A DNA stretch of 27,576 bases. It comes from JBNKHG01 sp050290225 (GTDB lineage: Bacteria; Pseudomonadota; Gammaproteobacteria; Pseudomonadales; Cellvibrionaceae). Under the pieces are notes generated by a model. The model ran no database searches. It had not been told where the DNA came from and saw only the letters and a list, made by a program, of their open reading frames with translations. Each line of letters begins with the position of its first letter. Positions within the stretch are counted from its first letter, which is position 1. A program made the position numbers and the translations under genes. Of the stretch, positions 13,146-21,770 are shown in pieces. The stretch is from assembly GCA_050290225.1 (NCBI GenBank), contig JBNKHG010000077.1, positions 1 through 27,576 of the forward strand, in the 5' to 3' direction.

Positions 13146-15515
13146 TTATTCCCTGGTTTTCAGCACGCGAATCAGGTCGAGTTTATCGACCCGCCGTCGC
13201 ACCAGGGCGGCGGAAATGATCACCGACACCAGTGCCACGCCCATTGACACGCCATAGGTCGACGCCTCTATCGCCAAAGGCACGCGATACAACTCCGTAT
13301 CAAAGGTCGCGGCGATAAACCAACTGAGCAACCAGCCCAGGACACACCCGGCGGGCAGGCTCAGAAAAGCCACCAGGGACACCTCGCCCAGCAGAATGTA
13401 GGATATTTCTCCGCGGGTAAACCCCAGCACACGCAATGTCGCGAGTTCCCGGCCGCGTTCCGACAGCGCGATGCGTGTGCTGTTATAGGCCACGCCGAAT
13501 GCCAACACGGCCGCAAGGCTGGTAAATATGGTGGTAAAAAACAGTATATTCTGGGCCAGGGTTTCGTAGAACTTCTCATAGGCCGTTTGCCGCAACATGA
13601 CCGAACTGACCGTCGGCAGTGCCTTGAGATGGGAAAACAGGCGATTTTTCTGGCTGTCGTCTATCAGCAGGTTGGCATACTCCAACCGTGGGGTTTCCTT
13701 GAGCAATCGGTTGAGGGCGTTCAGTTCCATCACCGCAGGCATGCCGATAAAGGTATTGAACAAACCTACCACCGGTACCTGCACTTTGGGTCTCCGACCC
13801 TCCAGCACCTCTACCCAAATGGCGTCTCCCGGTTTGACGCCGAGTTTTTTCGCCAGCCGCGTTGCGATCACCAGACCCTCCTCGGGAACCGGAAGTGTTT
13901 GCTCCGAACTATCGTCGTAAATCGGTTGCAGGCGACTGCCGGCCTGAATTGCCGTTATCCCGCCACGGTGAACGATATTGCCGACGCGCAGGTCGGCACT
14001 GACAATGCGTGTAGGCTCAGCGTCCAGTACCGCCGGCATGCGCTTGAAATCGTGAATGACCCGCAGGGCCTCTTTTTCCGTCAGGCCCACGGTAATATCC
14101 TGCTTCTGGGCATTGACGAAATAGGATTGCGCCATGTGATCGACGGCGTCTTCCCACTGGAAAGACATGACCAGCAAACTCACCGCAAACGCAATACCGA
14201 CGCCTGTAAACATGGAACGTATCGGCCAGCGTCCGATCTGGCGCAGTGCAATGCGTGTGGGTTGGTCGAACCAGCGACTCAGCGCTGTGTTGGCCAAAAA
14301 TCCGCGGTGGTATACCGGTGGGGCCGGGGGCGTCATGGCTTCAGCGGGCGGCAGGCGTACGGCTTTACCCACGGCACCCAGGGCGCCTATGAGGGAGGCG
14401 ATAACACTGACCGCGGAGCCGATGATAAAGGCGAAAGCGCTGGGGCGATAAATCAGCAGGGGAAAGCGAAACAGATAGTCGGCGTACATTTGGGTGTTAT
14501 AACGGCCGAGAATACCACCGAGAACCCAGCCCAGGACGATCCCCACCACGCACAATACCAGCACGAACTTTGCGTAGTGCCAGCCGATATCGACGCTGCT
14601 GTATCCGAAGGCTTTCAGCAGGCCGATCTCCTCGCGCTCGGTGGCAATCAGCCGCGCCAGTACCATGTTGGTAAGAAACGCCGCGATAGAAAGAAAAATA
14701 GTCGGCAATATGGTCGACATGGTTTTCAGTTGTTCGATTTCGTTCATGACGAACCAGTTGGAAATCTGGTTGTCGCGGGTGATGGCGCTGATGCCGCCAA
14801 AGCGTTCGAGCAGGGTATCCAGCCGTTGCATAACCGGTTCGGTTTGCGTCCCCCGCAACAGGGAAAGCGTAATATTGTTGAAGGCGCCGTCCAGGTCGTA
14901 GGCGGCGGCCAGCGCCTCACGTCCCATCCAGAAAATACCAAAGCGCCGGTCATCGGGAAGCAGGGCGGCCGGCGCGATGGTGTAGATAAATTCCGGGCTC
15001 AAGGCCACCCCGACGATTTTGAGCCGGCGCTTTTTGCCGTTCATGATGGCGCTGATGTGGTCACCGGGGCTGAGTTCGTGTTCTTCGGCAAAGGGTTCAT
15101 TGATGATCACTTCGTCGGGGTCATTGGACGATACCCAGCGACCACTGCGCAGCACCAGCCGATTCAGGTTCGGCTGCCTGTTTTCGGGAATCGACGTGAG
15201 TTGGCCGATAACCGGTTCCGCGAAATCCTTGACGTCGATAACGGCGTAGCGCGTTACCCGCGTTTGTACGGCCTGAACCCCCGGGATTTCCGCAATGCGC
15301 GATACCAGTGTTTCCGGGGCACGGGTGACACCCGCAAAAACATGAGCAAAGCGGTAGCGATCATAGTAGGCCCGGGTGGTTTCCGTGAGTGCTTCCTGGG
15401 TCGAAATCGACATCACAAGGGTCGCCACACCGGAAGCGATAACCATGGCCACGGCCAGCACCTGGCCCCGCAATCGCCACAGGTCACGCAACAGCTTGTG
15501 GTTAAGCGCTTTCAT
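13146..15515 (-). CDS. ABC transporter permease with two FtsX domains
   Basis: A 789-residue permease of the MacB/LolE-like type VII superfamily. It has an N-terminal membrane helix (about 15-38), a large periplasmic domain, a first FtsX block of three helices (about 270-395), an internal repeat of the same plan (helix about 430-450, second periplasmic domain) and a second FtsX block (about 665-785, with VRVLGFTRGEI and a similar LLKAFGYSSVDI in the first block). These permeases move periplasmic or membrane substrates by mechanotransmission rather than through a channel. The start lies three bases after the ATPase stop, so the two are co-translated. The adaptor gene downstream completes an efflux or lipid/peptide export system. 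Confidence 0.93.
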   Translation of the reverse strand: MKALNHKLLRDLWRLRGQVLAVAMVIASGVATLVMSISTQEALTETTRAYYDRYRFAHVFAGVTRAPETLVSRIAEIPGVQAVQTRVTRYAVIDVKDFAEPVIGQLTSIPENRQPNLNRLVLRSGRWVSSNDPDEVIINEPFAEEHELSPGDHISAIMNGKKRRLKIVGVALSPEFIYTIAPAALLPDDRRFGIFWMGREALAAAYDLDGAFNNITLSLLRGTQTEPVMQRLDTLLERFGGISAITRDNQISNWFVMNEIEQLKTMSTILPTIFLSIAAFLTNMVLARLIATEREEIGLLKAFGYSSVDIGWHYAKFVLVLCVVGIVLGWVLGGILGRYNTQMYADYLFRFPLLIYRPSAFAFIIGSAVSVIASLIGALGAVGKAVRLPPAEAMTPPAPPVYHRGFLANTALSRWFDQPTRIALRQIGRWPIRSMFTGVGIAFAVSLLVMSFQWEDAVDHMAQSYFVNAQKQDITVGLTEKEALRVIHDFKRMPAVLDAEPTRIVSADLRVGNIVHRGGITAIQAGSRLQPIYDDSSEQTLPVPEEGLVIATRLAKKLGVKPGDAIWVEVLEGRRPKVQVPVVGLFNTFIGMPAVMELNALNRLLKETPRLEYANLLIDDSQKNRLFSHLKALPTVSSVMLRQTAYEKFYETLAQNILFFTTIFTSLAAVLAFGVAYNSTRIALSERGRELATLRVLGFTRGEISYILLGEVSLVAFLSLPAGCVLGWLLSWFIAATFDTELYRVPLAIEASTYGVSMGVALVSVIISAALVRRRVDKLDLIRVLKTRE

Positions 15516-15518
15516 CGA

Positions 15519-16283
15519 TCACCAATTCAGTTCCCGCGCGGCACAGCGTTGCGGGTTCACCTCGATACTGGAGATAGTACCGTCGGCGATACGCAAAACC
15601 CGATCCGCCATATCCGCCACAACGGTATTGTGGGTAATGACGGCGGTGGTGGTTCCCAGCTCACGGTTGACCTGCTCGATGGCTTCCAGTACCAGTACGC
15701 CGGTTTCGTGGTCCAGGGCGCCGGTGGGCTCGTCACACAGCAGGATTTCCGGCTGCTTGGCAATCGCGCGGGCGATCGCCACTCGTTGCTGCTCGCCACC
15801 GGACAGCTGTGCCGGGAAATGGTCGATGCGCTGCTCAAGGCCCACCAGGGCCAACGCATCGGCGGGATCAAGCGGGTGCGGTGCAATCTCCGTCACCAGG
15901 GCGACGTTTTCCCGTGCCGTCAAACTCGGTATGAGGTTATAGAACTGGAAAACGAAACCGACGTGCTGGCGGCGAAAGCGGGTCAGGGCGGCGTCATCGG
16001 AACGGCTGATATCCCTTCCGTTAAACATGACGTGGCCGGAAGAGGGCATATCCAGGCCACCGAGGATATTGAGCAGCGTGGATTTACCACTGCCGGAGGG
16101 ACCGAGAAGCACCACCATCTCACCGGCTAAAAGGTCGAAATCCACGCCCCGCAAAGCTCTGACTTCAACCAGGCCGGTTTTATAGGTCTTGGTAAGGCCT
16201 CGCGCCGACAGCAGGGGCCGGTCTTCGGCTAAAGCGGTTTCCGCCACGATAATGGATATCCCTATTGAGCAGTGAATTATCAT
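15519..16283 (-). CDS. ABC transporter ATP-binding protein (MacB/LolD-like)
   Basis: The ATPase of the exporter. Visible motifs are Walker A GPSGSGKST, Q-loop VFQFYNL, signature LSGGEQQR, Walker B ILLCDEPTGALD and H-loop ITHN, in the LolD/MacB order. Homology begins at LLSARGLTKTY. The start is uncertain: the frame is open up to a TTG at 16322, ATG at 16283 would add about 28 residues containing a hydrophobic stretch that looks like a signal peptide, and GTG at 16247 would give a normal-length protein. No candidate has a strong ribosome site. It is the first gene of a three-gene leftward operon with the FtsX permease and HlyD adaptor. Confidence 0.93.
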   Translation of the reverse strand: MIIHCSIGISIIVAETALAEDRPLLSARGLTKTYKTGLVEVRALRGVDFDLLAGEMVVLLGPSGSGKSTLLNILGGLDMPSSGHVMFNGRDISRSDDAALTRFRRQHVGFVFQFYNLIPSLTARENVALVTEIAPHPLDPADALALVGLEQRIDHFPAQLSGGEQQRVAIARAIAKQPEILLCDEPTGALDHETGVLVLEAIEQVNRELGTTTAVITHNTVVADMADRVLRIADGTISSIEVNPQRCAARELNW

Positions 16284-16454
16284 TTTAGTCGCAGACCGGG
16301 AAAACTGCTTGATGCGGATCAAGGTCGATAGCGGCCATAACCCCGGAGGAAGGCGGGAGGTTTGCCTTAATGCCTGGATATAAGAAGGCGGGTTAATAAA
16401 ACCGTTGATGCTAGCCGCCAGTGTTTGAGCGCCTCGTCCCTATCCGCCGAAACC

Positions 16455-16470
16455 GGGCATGGCATTGGCG
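16455..16470 (+). promoter_or_regulatory. Weak sigma-54-like promoter upstream of archease/rtcB
   Basis: GGGCATGGCATTGGCG has GG at 16456-16457, ten bases, then GC at 16468-16469, but only part of the TGGCAC and TTGC blocks match. It is worth noting because rtcBA of Escherichia coli is sigma-54 controlled (by RtcR). No RtcR-type regulator is in the window. Confidence 0.3.
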
Positions 16471-16613
16471 CGTGTCAATTGAAACTACAATAAAGGAGTA
16501 ATGGAAGAGATGGCGTGGGTTCACGCAAAGCGGTTGATGCGGTGGTTTCCTTAACAGTCAGGGAGTCGACAAATTGATGGTGCGAGATACCACGTTGAAC
16601 TGATTACCGCGGT

Positions 16614-16621
16614 AAAGGAGG
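16614..16621 (+). promoter_or_regulatory. Ribosome-binding site that fixes the archease GTG start
   Basis: AAAGGAGG ends seven bases before the GTG at 16629. It decides the start of the archease, which has no ATG at its N-terminus. Confidence 0.8.
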
Positions 16622-16628
16622 CTGGAGG

Positions 16629-17048
16629 GTGGGTGAATCCTGGCGTCATTTCAGCCATGGCGCCGATATCGGTGTTCGCGGAGAGGGAGATACTGTGGCG
16701 CAGGCGTTTCAGCAGGCGGGCGTGGCGCTGACCGCTGTGATAACGGATCCCGCCAGCGTATCGCCAGCCAAAAGCGTCGAGATTGCCTGCGAAGCACCGG
16801 ATATTGAGCTGCTTTTCGTCGACTGGCTCAATGCACTGGTCTATCACATGGCGACCCGAAAAATGTTGTTCTCCCGATACGAATTGACCATTGAGGGTCA
16901 AAGGCTGCACGGTCAGGCCTGGGGCGAGCCCCTGGATCGCGACCGGCACAGTCCCGCCGTCGAAGTCAAGGGCGCCACCTATACGGCCCTGACGGTGTCA
17001 AAAAAGGTGGACAATGGTTGGATAGCGCAGTGTGTTGTCGATGTGTAA
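16629..17048 (+). CDS. Archease, RtcB cofactor
   Basis: A 139-residue archease, the small protein that speeds guanylylation and turnover of the RNA ligase RtcB. The family hallmarks are present: an N-terminal SHGADIGVRGEG with its metal-binding Asp, a central ELLFVDWLNALVYHMATRKMLFS and a C-terminal VKGATYTALTVSK ending in an acidic VVDV tail. The length is normal for the family. GTG is the start, set by a strong AAAGGAGG. The gene lies about 27 bases upstream of rtcB on the same strand, the usual functional pair for repair or splicing of RNA with 2',3'-cyclic phosphate ends. Confidence 0.93.
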   Translation: MGESWRHFSHGADIGVRGEGDTVAQAFQQAGVALTAVITDPASVSPAKSVEIACEAPDIELLFVDWLNALVYHMATRKMLFSRYELTIEGQRLHGQAWGEPLDRDRHSPAVEVKGATYTALTVSKKVDNGWIAQCVVDV

Positions 17049-17075
17049 ATAGTCAATATTGTGAGTGGTAGCGCG

Positions 17076-18515
17076 ATGTCGAAGCATACCCGTTTTTCCG
17101 TTAAACGTGAGAGCGAATTTGTATGGTGCATCCAACCCGCTGGCCGGATGCGCGTGCCCGCCGTTATTTATGCCAGTGAGGAACTGATGAATGCGATGGA
17201 TGACAAGGTGTTTGAGCAGCTCTCTAATGTGGCCATGTTGCCCGGCATCGTCGAGGCTGCCTACGCCATGCCGGACGCGCATTGGGGATACGGTTTTCCC
17301 ATTGGCGGGGTAGCGGCGTTTGATGCCGATGAGGGCGGCGTCGTTTCCGCCGGCGGGGTGGGCTTTGACATCTCCTGCGGCGTCAGGACGTTGCACACCG
17401 GATTGACGATCGACGAGATTGTCCCCGCCAAACAGCGGCTGGCCGACACACTCTATCAGCATATCCCCGTGGGCCTCGGCGCTACCGGTAAAATTCACCT
17501 GACAGCGGGGGGCATGCGGGCGATGCTGAAGGGCGGGGCCCGCTGGGCCGTCGAGCAGGGATTTGGTACGGAAGAGGATCTGGAGCGGGTCGAAGAGCGG
17601 GGCTGTATCCAGGGCGCCCTGCCTGCGGATGTATCGGACAGGGCCAAAAAGCGGCAAAAAAATGAGATGGGAACGCTCGGTTCCGGCAACCATTACCTGG
17701 AAATTCAGCATGTGGTTGCGACCTATGACGACGACATCGCCTCAGCCTACGGGCTAGAAAAGGGGGCAATTGTTGTCAGCATCCACTGTGGCTCCCGGGG
17801 GCTGGGGCACCAGATCGGCACCGAATTTCTGAAGAGCATGGTGGTGAGTGCCGGGCGCCATAACATTGCCTTGCCGGATCGAGAGCTTGCCTGCGCGCCG
17901 ATCCATTCCGACATTGGTCGTTCCTACCTGGGAGCCATGCGGGCCGCGATAAACTGTGCGCTGGCGAATCGGCAGATTATTACCCATTTGACCCGGCAGG
18001 TCTTTGCCGAGGTCTTGCCCCGGGCCGAATTGACGTTGCTGTATGATGTTTCGCACAACACCTGCAAGGTTGAAACCCATACGGTCTCCGGCAGGCAACG
18101 CCAACTGTTTGTCCATCGCAAGGGAGCAACCCGCGCATTCGGACCGGGCCATCCCGATATTCCCGAGGCACTCAGACCCTTTGGGCAACCGGTGTTGATC
18201 GGCGGATCGATGGGAACCGCCTCCTACATCCTCGCCGGAAGCGAAGAAAGCCAGGGCCTGTCATTCAGTTCGGCCTGTCACGGCGCGGGCCGGGCTATGA
18301 GCCGCCGGCGGGCCAGCAAAACCTGGCACGGCCGAACGCTGATCGACGAACTCGCCGGGCGCGGGATCGAGATACGCAGCCCGTCCATGCGCGGGGTGGC
18401 GGAAGAAGCGCCCGGTGCTTATAAGGATGTCAGCGGCGTGGTTGACGCCGCTGACAAGGCGGGTCTGGCCCGTAAAGTGGCTCGCCTGGAGCCCATTGTC
18501 TGTATCAAGGGCTGA
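17076..18515 (+). CDS. rtcB: RNA-splicing ligase RtcB
   Basis: A 479-residue, full-length GTP- and Mn2+-dependent RNA ligase that joins 2',3'-cyclic-phosphate or 3'-phosphate ends to 5'-OH ends. Metal and catalytic motifs are complete: GFDISCGVR with D98 and C101, GSGNHYLEIQ, SIHCGSRGLGHQ, YDVSHNTCK, the HRKGATRA loop and the guanylylated histidine H402 in ACHGAGR. The frame is open to a GTG at 17061, but neither that nor ATG 17076 has a clear ribosome site; ATG gives the normal N-terminus. It follows the archease gene closely, so the two should be expressed together. No rtcA cyclase or RtcR regulator is present. A hairpin follows the stop. Confidence 0.95.
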   Translation: MSKHTRFSVKRESEFVWCIQPAGRMRVPAVIYASEELMNAMDDKVFEQLSNVAMLPGIVEAAYAMPDAHWGYGFPIGGVAAFDADEGGVVSAGGVGFDISCGVRTLHTGLTIDEIVPAKQRLADTLYQHIPVGLGATGKIHLTAGGMRAMLKGGARWAVEQGFGTEEDLERVEERGCIQGALPADVSDRAKKRQKNEMGTLGSGNHYLEIQHVVATYDDDIASAYGLEKGAIVVSIHCGSRGLGHQIGTEFLKSMVVSAGRHNIALPDRELACAPIHSDIGRSYLGAMRAAINCALANRQIITHLTRQVFAEVLPRAELTLLYDVSHNTCKVETHTVSGRQRQLFVHRKGATRAFGPGHPDIPEALRPFGQPVLIGGSMGTASYILAGSEESQGLSFSSACHGAGRAMSRRRASKTWHGRTLIDELAGRGIEIRSPSMRGVAEEAPGAYKDVSGVVDAADKAGLARKVARLEPIVCIKG

Positions 18516-18539
18516 CTCCCGCTCGCGAAAGTGTGGGAT

Positions 18540-18560
18540 CAGCCGTGGTATACACGGCTG
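18540..18560. terminator. 8-bp hairpin between convergent rtcB and the helical-protein gene
   Basis: CAGCCGTG (18540-18547) pairs perfectly with CACGGCTG (18553-18560) around GTATA. It lies 25 bases after the rtcB stop and 14 before the end of the leftward gene, so it may serve both. No clear U-run follows on either strand. Confidence 0.55.
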
Positions 18561-18573
18561 GGGGCTGACCTAA

Positions 18574-19068
18574 TCATTTTTTCGAGAGGGCTTTGCCTAT
18601 CTTGCCGAAATAGGTATTTAATTCCTTGACAGCTGCCAATGTAGTTTTTTCGACTTTATCCCTTGAATGTTCGAAATTGCGGGCGATCGCGTTTCCGCGG
18701 GCTTCCATAAAATCCTCCGCGTCCATTTTGGCAAGGTGAGCCTGCAGTGCCGCTTGATCTATTTCGGAACGGGTTTGTCGCGCGCTTTTATCGATAAAGT
18801 CTTCCAGCGCACTTCGGGTTCGGTCCCAAATTCTGTGAGCTTCCATCGTAGCCAGATGGGCCTGAAGATGCGCTTCGTCCGTTTTGGTCTCTATCCGGTT
18901 CAACGCCTCATTCAGCTTGTCGTTTATCGCGGAGAGTTGTTCCTTGGCATTTTCCCACAATGCCTGGGTTTCTTCGGGGATTTCCCGGGTTTTATCGGCG
19001 ATGACATCTTTTGCCTCTTTGAGGTGCTGGAGCGTTTTATCCAATTCAACTTTAAGTTGTTCTTTCAT
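18574..19068 (-). CDS. All-helical charged protein with internal repeat, unknown function
   Basis: A 164-residue hydrophilic protein without signal peptide, membrane segment or Cys, predicted by composition to be almost all helix. A segment is repeated: DEAHLQAHLATMEA (about 64-77) and DQAALQAHLAKMDA (about 103-116), each followed by an aromatic/charged helix (HRIWDRTRSALEDF, EDFMEARGNAIARNF). The N-terminus (KDVIADKTREIPEETQALWENAKEQL) resembles stress-type amphipathic helices. It is divergent from the Lon-like protease gene across 248 bases. I do not recognise the family with certainty; a stress or scaffold role is a guess from context only. Confidence 0.8.
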   Translation of the reverse strand: MKEQLKVELDKTLQHLKEAKDVIADKTREIPEETQALWENAKEQLSAINDKLNEALNRIETKTDEAHLQAHLATMEAHRIWDRTRSALEDFIDKSARQTRSEIDQAALQAHLAKMDAEDFMEARGNAIARNFEHSRDKVEKTTLAAVKELNTYFGKIGKALSKK

Positions 19069-19172
19069 AATTCAATCCCGTAATAACGCATTGTAGGGTA
19101 CTGTCTTTCAGCGACATCACTAATTACTGCCACCACGAAAAGTCTGTCACGAGTCGTATGATGGGGTTCAAC

Positions 19173-19186
19173 AATATAATTATATT
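19173..19186. promoter_or_regulatory. A/T palindrome in the divergent promoter region
   Basis: AATATAATTATATT is a perfect 14-bp palindrome in the 248-base gap between the divergent helical-protein and Lon-like genes. It contains TATAAT on both strands and could supply -10 elements for both genes, but I see no matching -35 boxes. The imperfect repeat TGAC-GTGA-GTCA lies nearby (about 19232-19243). Confidence 0.35.
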
Positions 19187-19316
19187 AACACTCAGCCATA
19201 TGTCAGAATTTGGAAAACTTCATAAATACTGACGTGAGTCAACCTATCGTCAAAAAGTCATCCTGTTCGCTGGCGCTCTTCTACACTAAGGAGGAAAACC
19301 GGCGGAAATTTTGCTT

Positions 19317-21770
19317 ATGACAGTATCAAGTTTGCCAATCGACAAACTTTACAATCGTTGTCCGCCCGAGTGGCTGGAAGCTTCCCCCACGGAGACCCCG
19401 GCGCTTGAAACGGAGCCTTTTGGGCAAGAGCGTGCGCTGCAGGCCCTCGAGTTTGCCGTGGGGATGCACTATGACGGTTACAACCTCTATGTCGCGGGGT
19501 CGGTGGGCCTGGGCAAGTATTCGCTGGTCCGCGATCGCCTCCGGGAGTGGGCACGGGATCAGGAACAGGCGGCCGACCTCTGTTATATCAATAACTTTGA
19601 TATTATCCACAAACCCAAAGCCCTGAGGCTGCCCGCCGGCACCGCCCGGCGGTTGCAACGGGATATGGAAGCATTGCTGGAGTATCTGCTCACGGCAATT
19701 CCCGAGATATTTAAGAGCGATGAATACCGGGCTCGACGGGAAGAGCTGAAGTTGAAGCTTGAGGAACGCGAAGACAAGGCTTTCGCCAAGTTGAGTGAGC
19801 ATGCCCGGGAGCTGAGTGTCGGCCTTGTCCGCACGCCATCCGGCTATACCCTTGGACCGCTGATTGACAACCAGCTTCTCGGTAGCAAGGAGTTTGAAGC
19901 CCTGCCCAAGGGAAAGCAGGAAGAGATAAAAACCAATATCGAGACCATAAACGCCGAGTTAAAGGAAACGATTCGCCAGGCGCCAAAATGGCATGAGGAG
20001 TTGAGCAACGAGATCAAGACCCTGAACCGGGAATTTCTTCACCTGACGGTGGATGAGCGCATCGCCGCTTTAAAGGAATCCTATAAAGCGCTGCCCGAAA
20101 TTGTGGCCTTTATCGAAGACGTCAATAGAGACATTATTGAAAATGCCGACGACTTTCGGGATCTCAAAAACCGAGAGGAGATCCCGCTGTCGAAATTGAT
20201 TCACACCGGCGATTTCAAGCGCTTTCATATCAATATCCTGGTGGACCACAGCAGTACGGAAGGCGCGCCGGTCGTCTATGAGGACAACCCCACCTATCAC
20301 AATCTGTTGGGAAGGGTGGAGCATGAATCCTATATGGGCGCACTGACGACCAACTTCACCCTGATCAAAAGCGGCGCTCTGCACCGCGCCAACGGCGGCT
20401 ACCTGATTCTCGATGCGCGAAAGGTGTTGATGACGCCCTTTGTCTGGGAAACCCTCAAGCGCATTCTGCGCTCCCGGGAGATCCGGATTCAACCGTTGGA
20501 GCTACAACTGGGACTGATGTCCACCACAACACTGGAGCCTCAACCGTTTCCCCTGGACCTCAAAGTGGTGTTGATTGGCGATCGCTGGCTCTACTACCTG
20601 TTAAAGACCTACGATCCGGAAGTGAGCCAGTTGTTCAAGGTCTATTCGGACTTTTCAGAAGAGATCAACCGGGACAAGGCGAGTGTGGGCGTTTACGCCC
20701 GGCTGGTCTCAAAACTGGGCAAACAGGAAAATCTCAAACCTCTGGATCGCGACGCCGTGGCGCGGGTAATCGAGCAGGCGGCACGCAACGCCGCCGATGG
20801 TGAAAAACTCTCCCTGCACAAAGGCAAACTGCTCGACCTGATGCGGGAGGCGGATTACTGGTGCCGCCGGGAGGATTTACCCCGGATCAATGCCGGGCAT
20901 GTGCAAAAGGCGGTCGATCAACGGGAGTTTCGCGAGCAACAGTACCAGGAGAAGATGCTCGAGGCGATCGATCGGGAAATACTGCTGATCGATGTGTCGG
21001 GAGAGAAGGTGGGTCAACTTAACGGGCTGTCAGTGATCCAGCTGGGGGATTCCTCTTTTGGCCGGCCGTCACGGATTACCGCCACGGCGCGGCTGGGCAG
21101 CGGCAAGGTAGTGGATATCGAGCGGGAGACAGAACTCGGTGGACCCATCCATTCAAAAGGCGTGCTGATTCTGGGCGCTTTTCTGGCCAACCGTTACGCC
21201 GCCGAATACCCTCTGTCACTGTCCGCCAGTCTGGTTTTTGAGCAATCCTACGGCCCCATCGAAGGTGACAGCGCCTCCCTGGCGGAACTCTGCGCCCTGC
21301 TCTCGGCGATCGCTGAAGTGCCCCTGCAGCAGCGCTTCGCGGTAACGGGCTCGGTCAATCAATTGGGGAAGGTACAAGCCATCGGCGGCGTTAACGAGAA
21401 GGTTGAGGGTTTTTACAATGTCTGCAACAAACGGGGATTGAGCGGAGAGCAGGGCGTGCTTATTCCATCGACCAATATCCCCCATTTGATGCTGCGACAC
21501 GATGTGGTGGCGGCGTCGGAAAAGAAACAGTTTCACATCTATGCGGTGGACAATGTCGATGAGGCCATAACCCTGCTTACCGGTATGGAGGCGGGAGAAC
21601 CCGATCAGAAGGGCGAATTTCCGCCCGGCTCATTTAATGAAAAAGTGCAACGGCGCCTGCGGGTGTTTGAGGAGATTCGAAGCCGCAGCCTGAAAAATGA
21701 ATCGGAGACACCCCCGCAGTCCCCCTCATCAGGAAAGCAAGAAGATGCGCCCGGGCAAGATCGGTACTAG
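19317..21770 (+). CDS. Lon-like ATP-dependent protease (AAA+ with S16 peptidase domain)
   Basis: An 817-residue LonB/LonC-like protease without the Lon N-terminal substrate domain. A divergent P-loop AGSVGLGKYS lies near residues 60-70, a long helical insert at about 130-270, and a Walker-B-like GGYLILDARKV follows. The C-terminal S16 domain has the Ser-Lys dyad S652 (GPIEGDSAS) and K695 (GGVNEKVEGF), 43 residues apart as in Lon of Escherichia coli. The P-loop has Tyr where Ser/Thr normally follows Lys, so ATP use may be weak. The frame opens at TTG 19311; ATG 19317 is preferred. The last 26 bases overlap the UspA-like gene, so both are probably co-expressed. The likely role is degradation of damaged proteins. 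Confidence 0.92.
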   Translation: MTVSSLPIDKLYNRCPPEWLEASPTETPALETEPFGQERALQALEFAVGMHYDGYNLYVAGSVGLGKYSLVRDRLREWARDQEQAADLCYINNFDIIHKPKALRLPAGTARRLQRDMEALLEYLLTAIPEIFKSDEYRARREELKLKLEEREDKAFAKLSEHARELSVGLVRTPSGYTLGPLIDNQLLGSKEFEALPKGKQEEIKTNIETINAELKETIRQAPKWHEELSNEIKTLNREFLHLTVDERIAALKESYKALPEIVAFIEDVNRDIIENADDFRDLKNREEIPLSKLIHTGDFKRFHINILVDHSSTEGAPVVYEDNPTYHNLLGRVEHESYMGALTTNFTLIKSGALHRANGGYLILDARKVLMTPFVWETLKRILRSREIRIQPLELQLGLMSTTTLEPQPFPLDLKVVLIGDRWLYYLLKTYDPEVSQLFKVYSDFSEEINRDKASVGVYARLVSKLGKQENLKPLDRDAVARVIEQAARNAADGEKLSLHKGKLLDLMREADYWCRREDLPRINAGHVQKAVDQREFREQQYQEKMLEAIDREILLIDVSGEKVGQLNGLSVIQLGDSSFGRPSRITATARLGSGKVVDIERETELGGPIHSKGVLILGAFLANRYAAEYPLSLSASLVFEQSYGPIEGDSASLAELCALLSAIAEVPLQQRFAVTGSVNQLGKVQAIGGVNEKVEGFYNVCNKRGLSGEQGVLIPSTNIPHLMLRHDVVAASEKKQFHIYAVDNVDEAITLLTGMEAGEPDQKGEFPPGSFNEKVQRRLRVFEEIRSRSLKNESETPPQSPSSGKQEDAPGQDRY

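Larger units (their letters stand above)
16284..16628. other. Divergent intergenic region, exporter operon / archease
   Basis: 345 bases (or about 380 if the ATPase starts at GTG 16247). It contains a weak sigma-54-like match (16455-16470), a 17-codon frame at 16501-16554 (MEEMAWVHAKRLMRWFP) that follows AAAGGAG very closely, and the archease ribosome site. The short frame could be a leader peptide but has no other support. Confidence 0.55.

Noticed and set aside
13587..16130. 847-codon plus-strand open frame across the exporter operon
   Set aside because: It is an antisense shadow of the permease and ATPase genes, whose motifs are complete on the minus strand; its translation has no domain structure.
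19289..19303. GG-N10-GC match just upstream of the Lon-like gene
   Set aside because: The -24 block (AGGAGG) does not match TGGCAC and the sequence lies within 30 bases of the start codon, where ribosome-site purines explain it.
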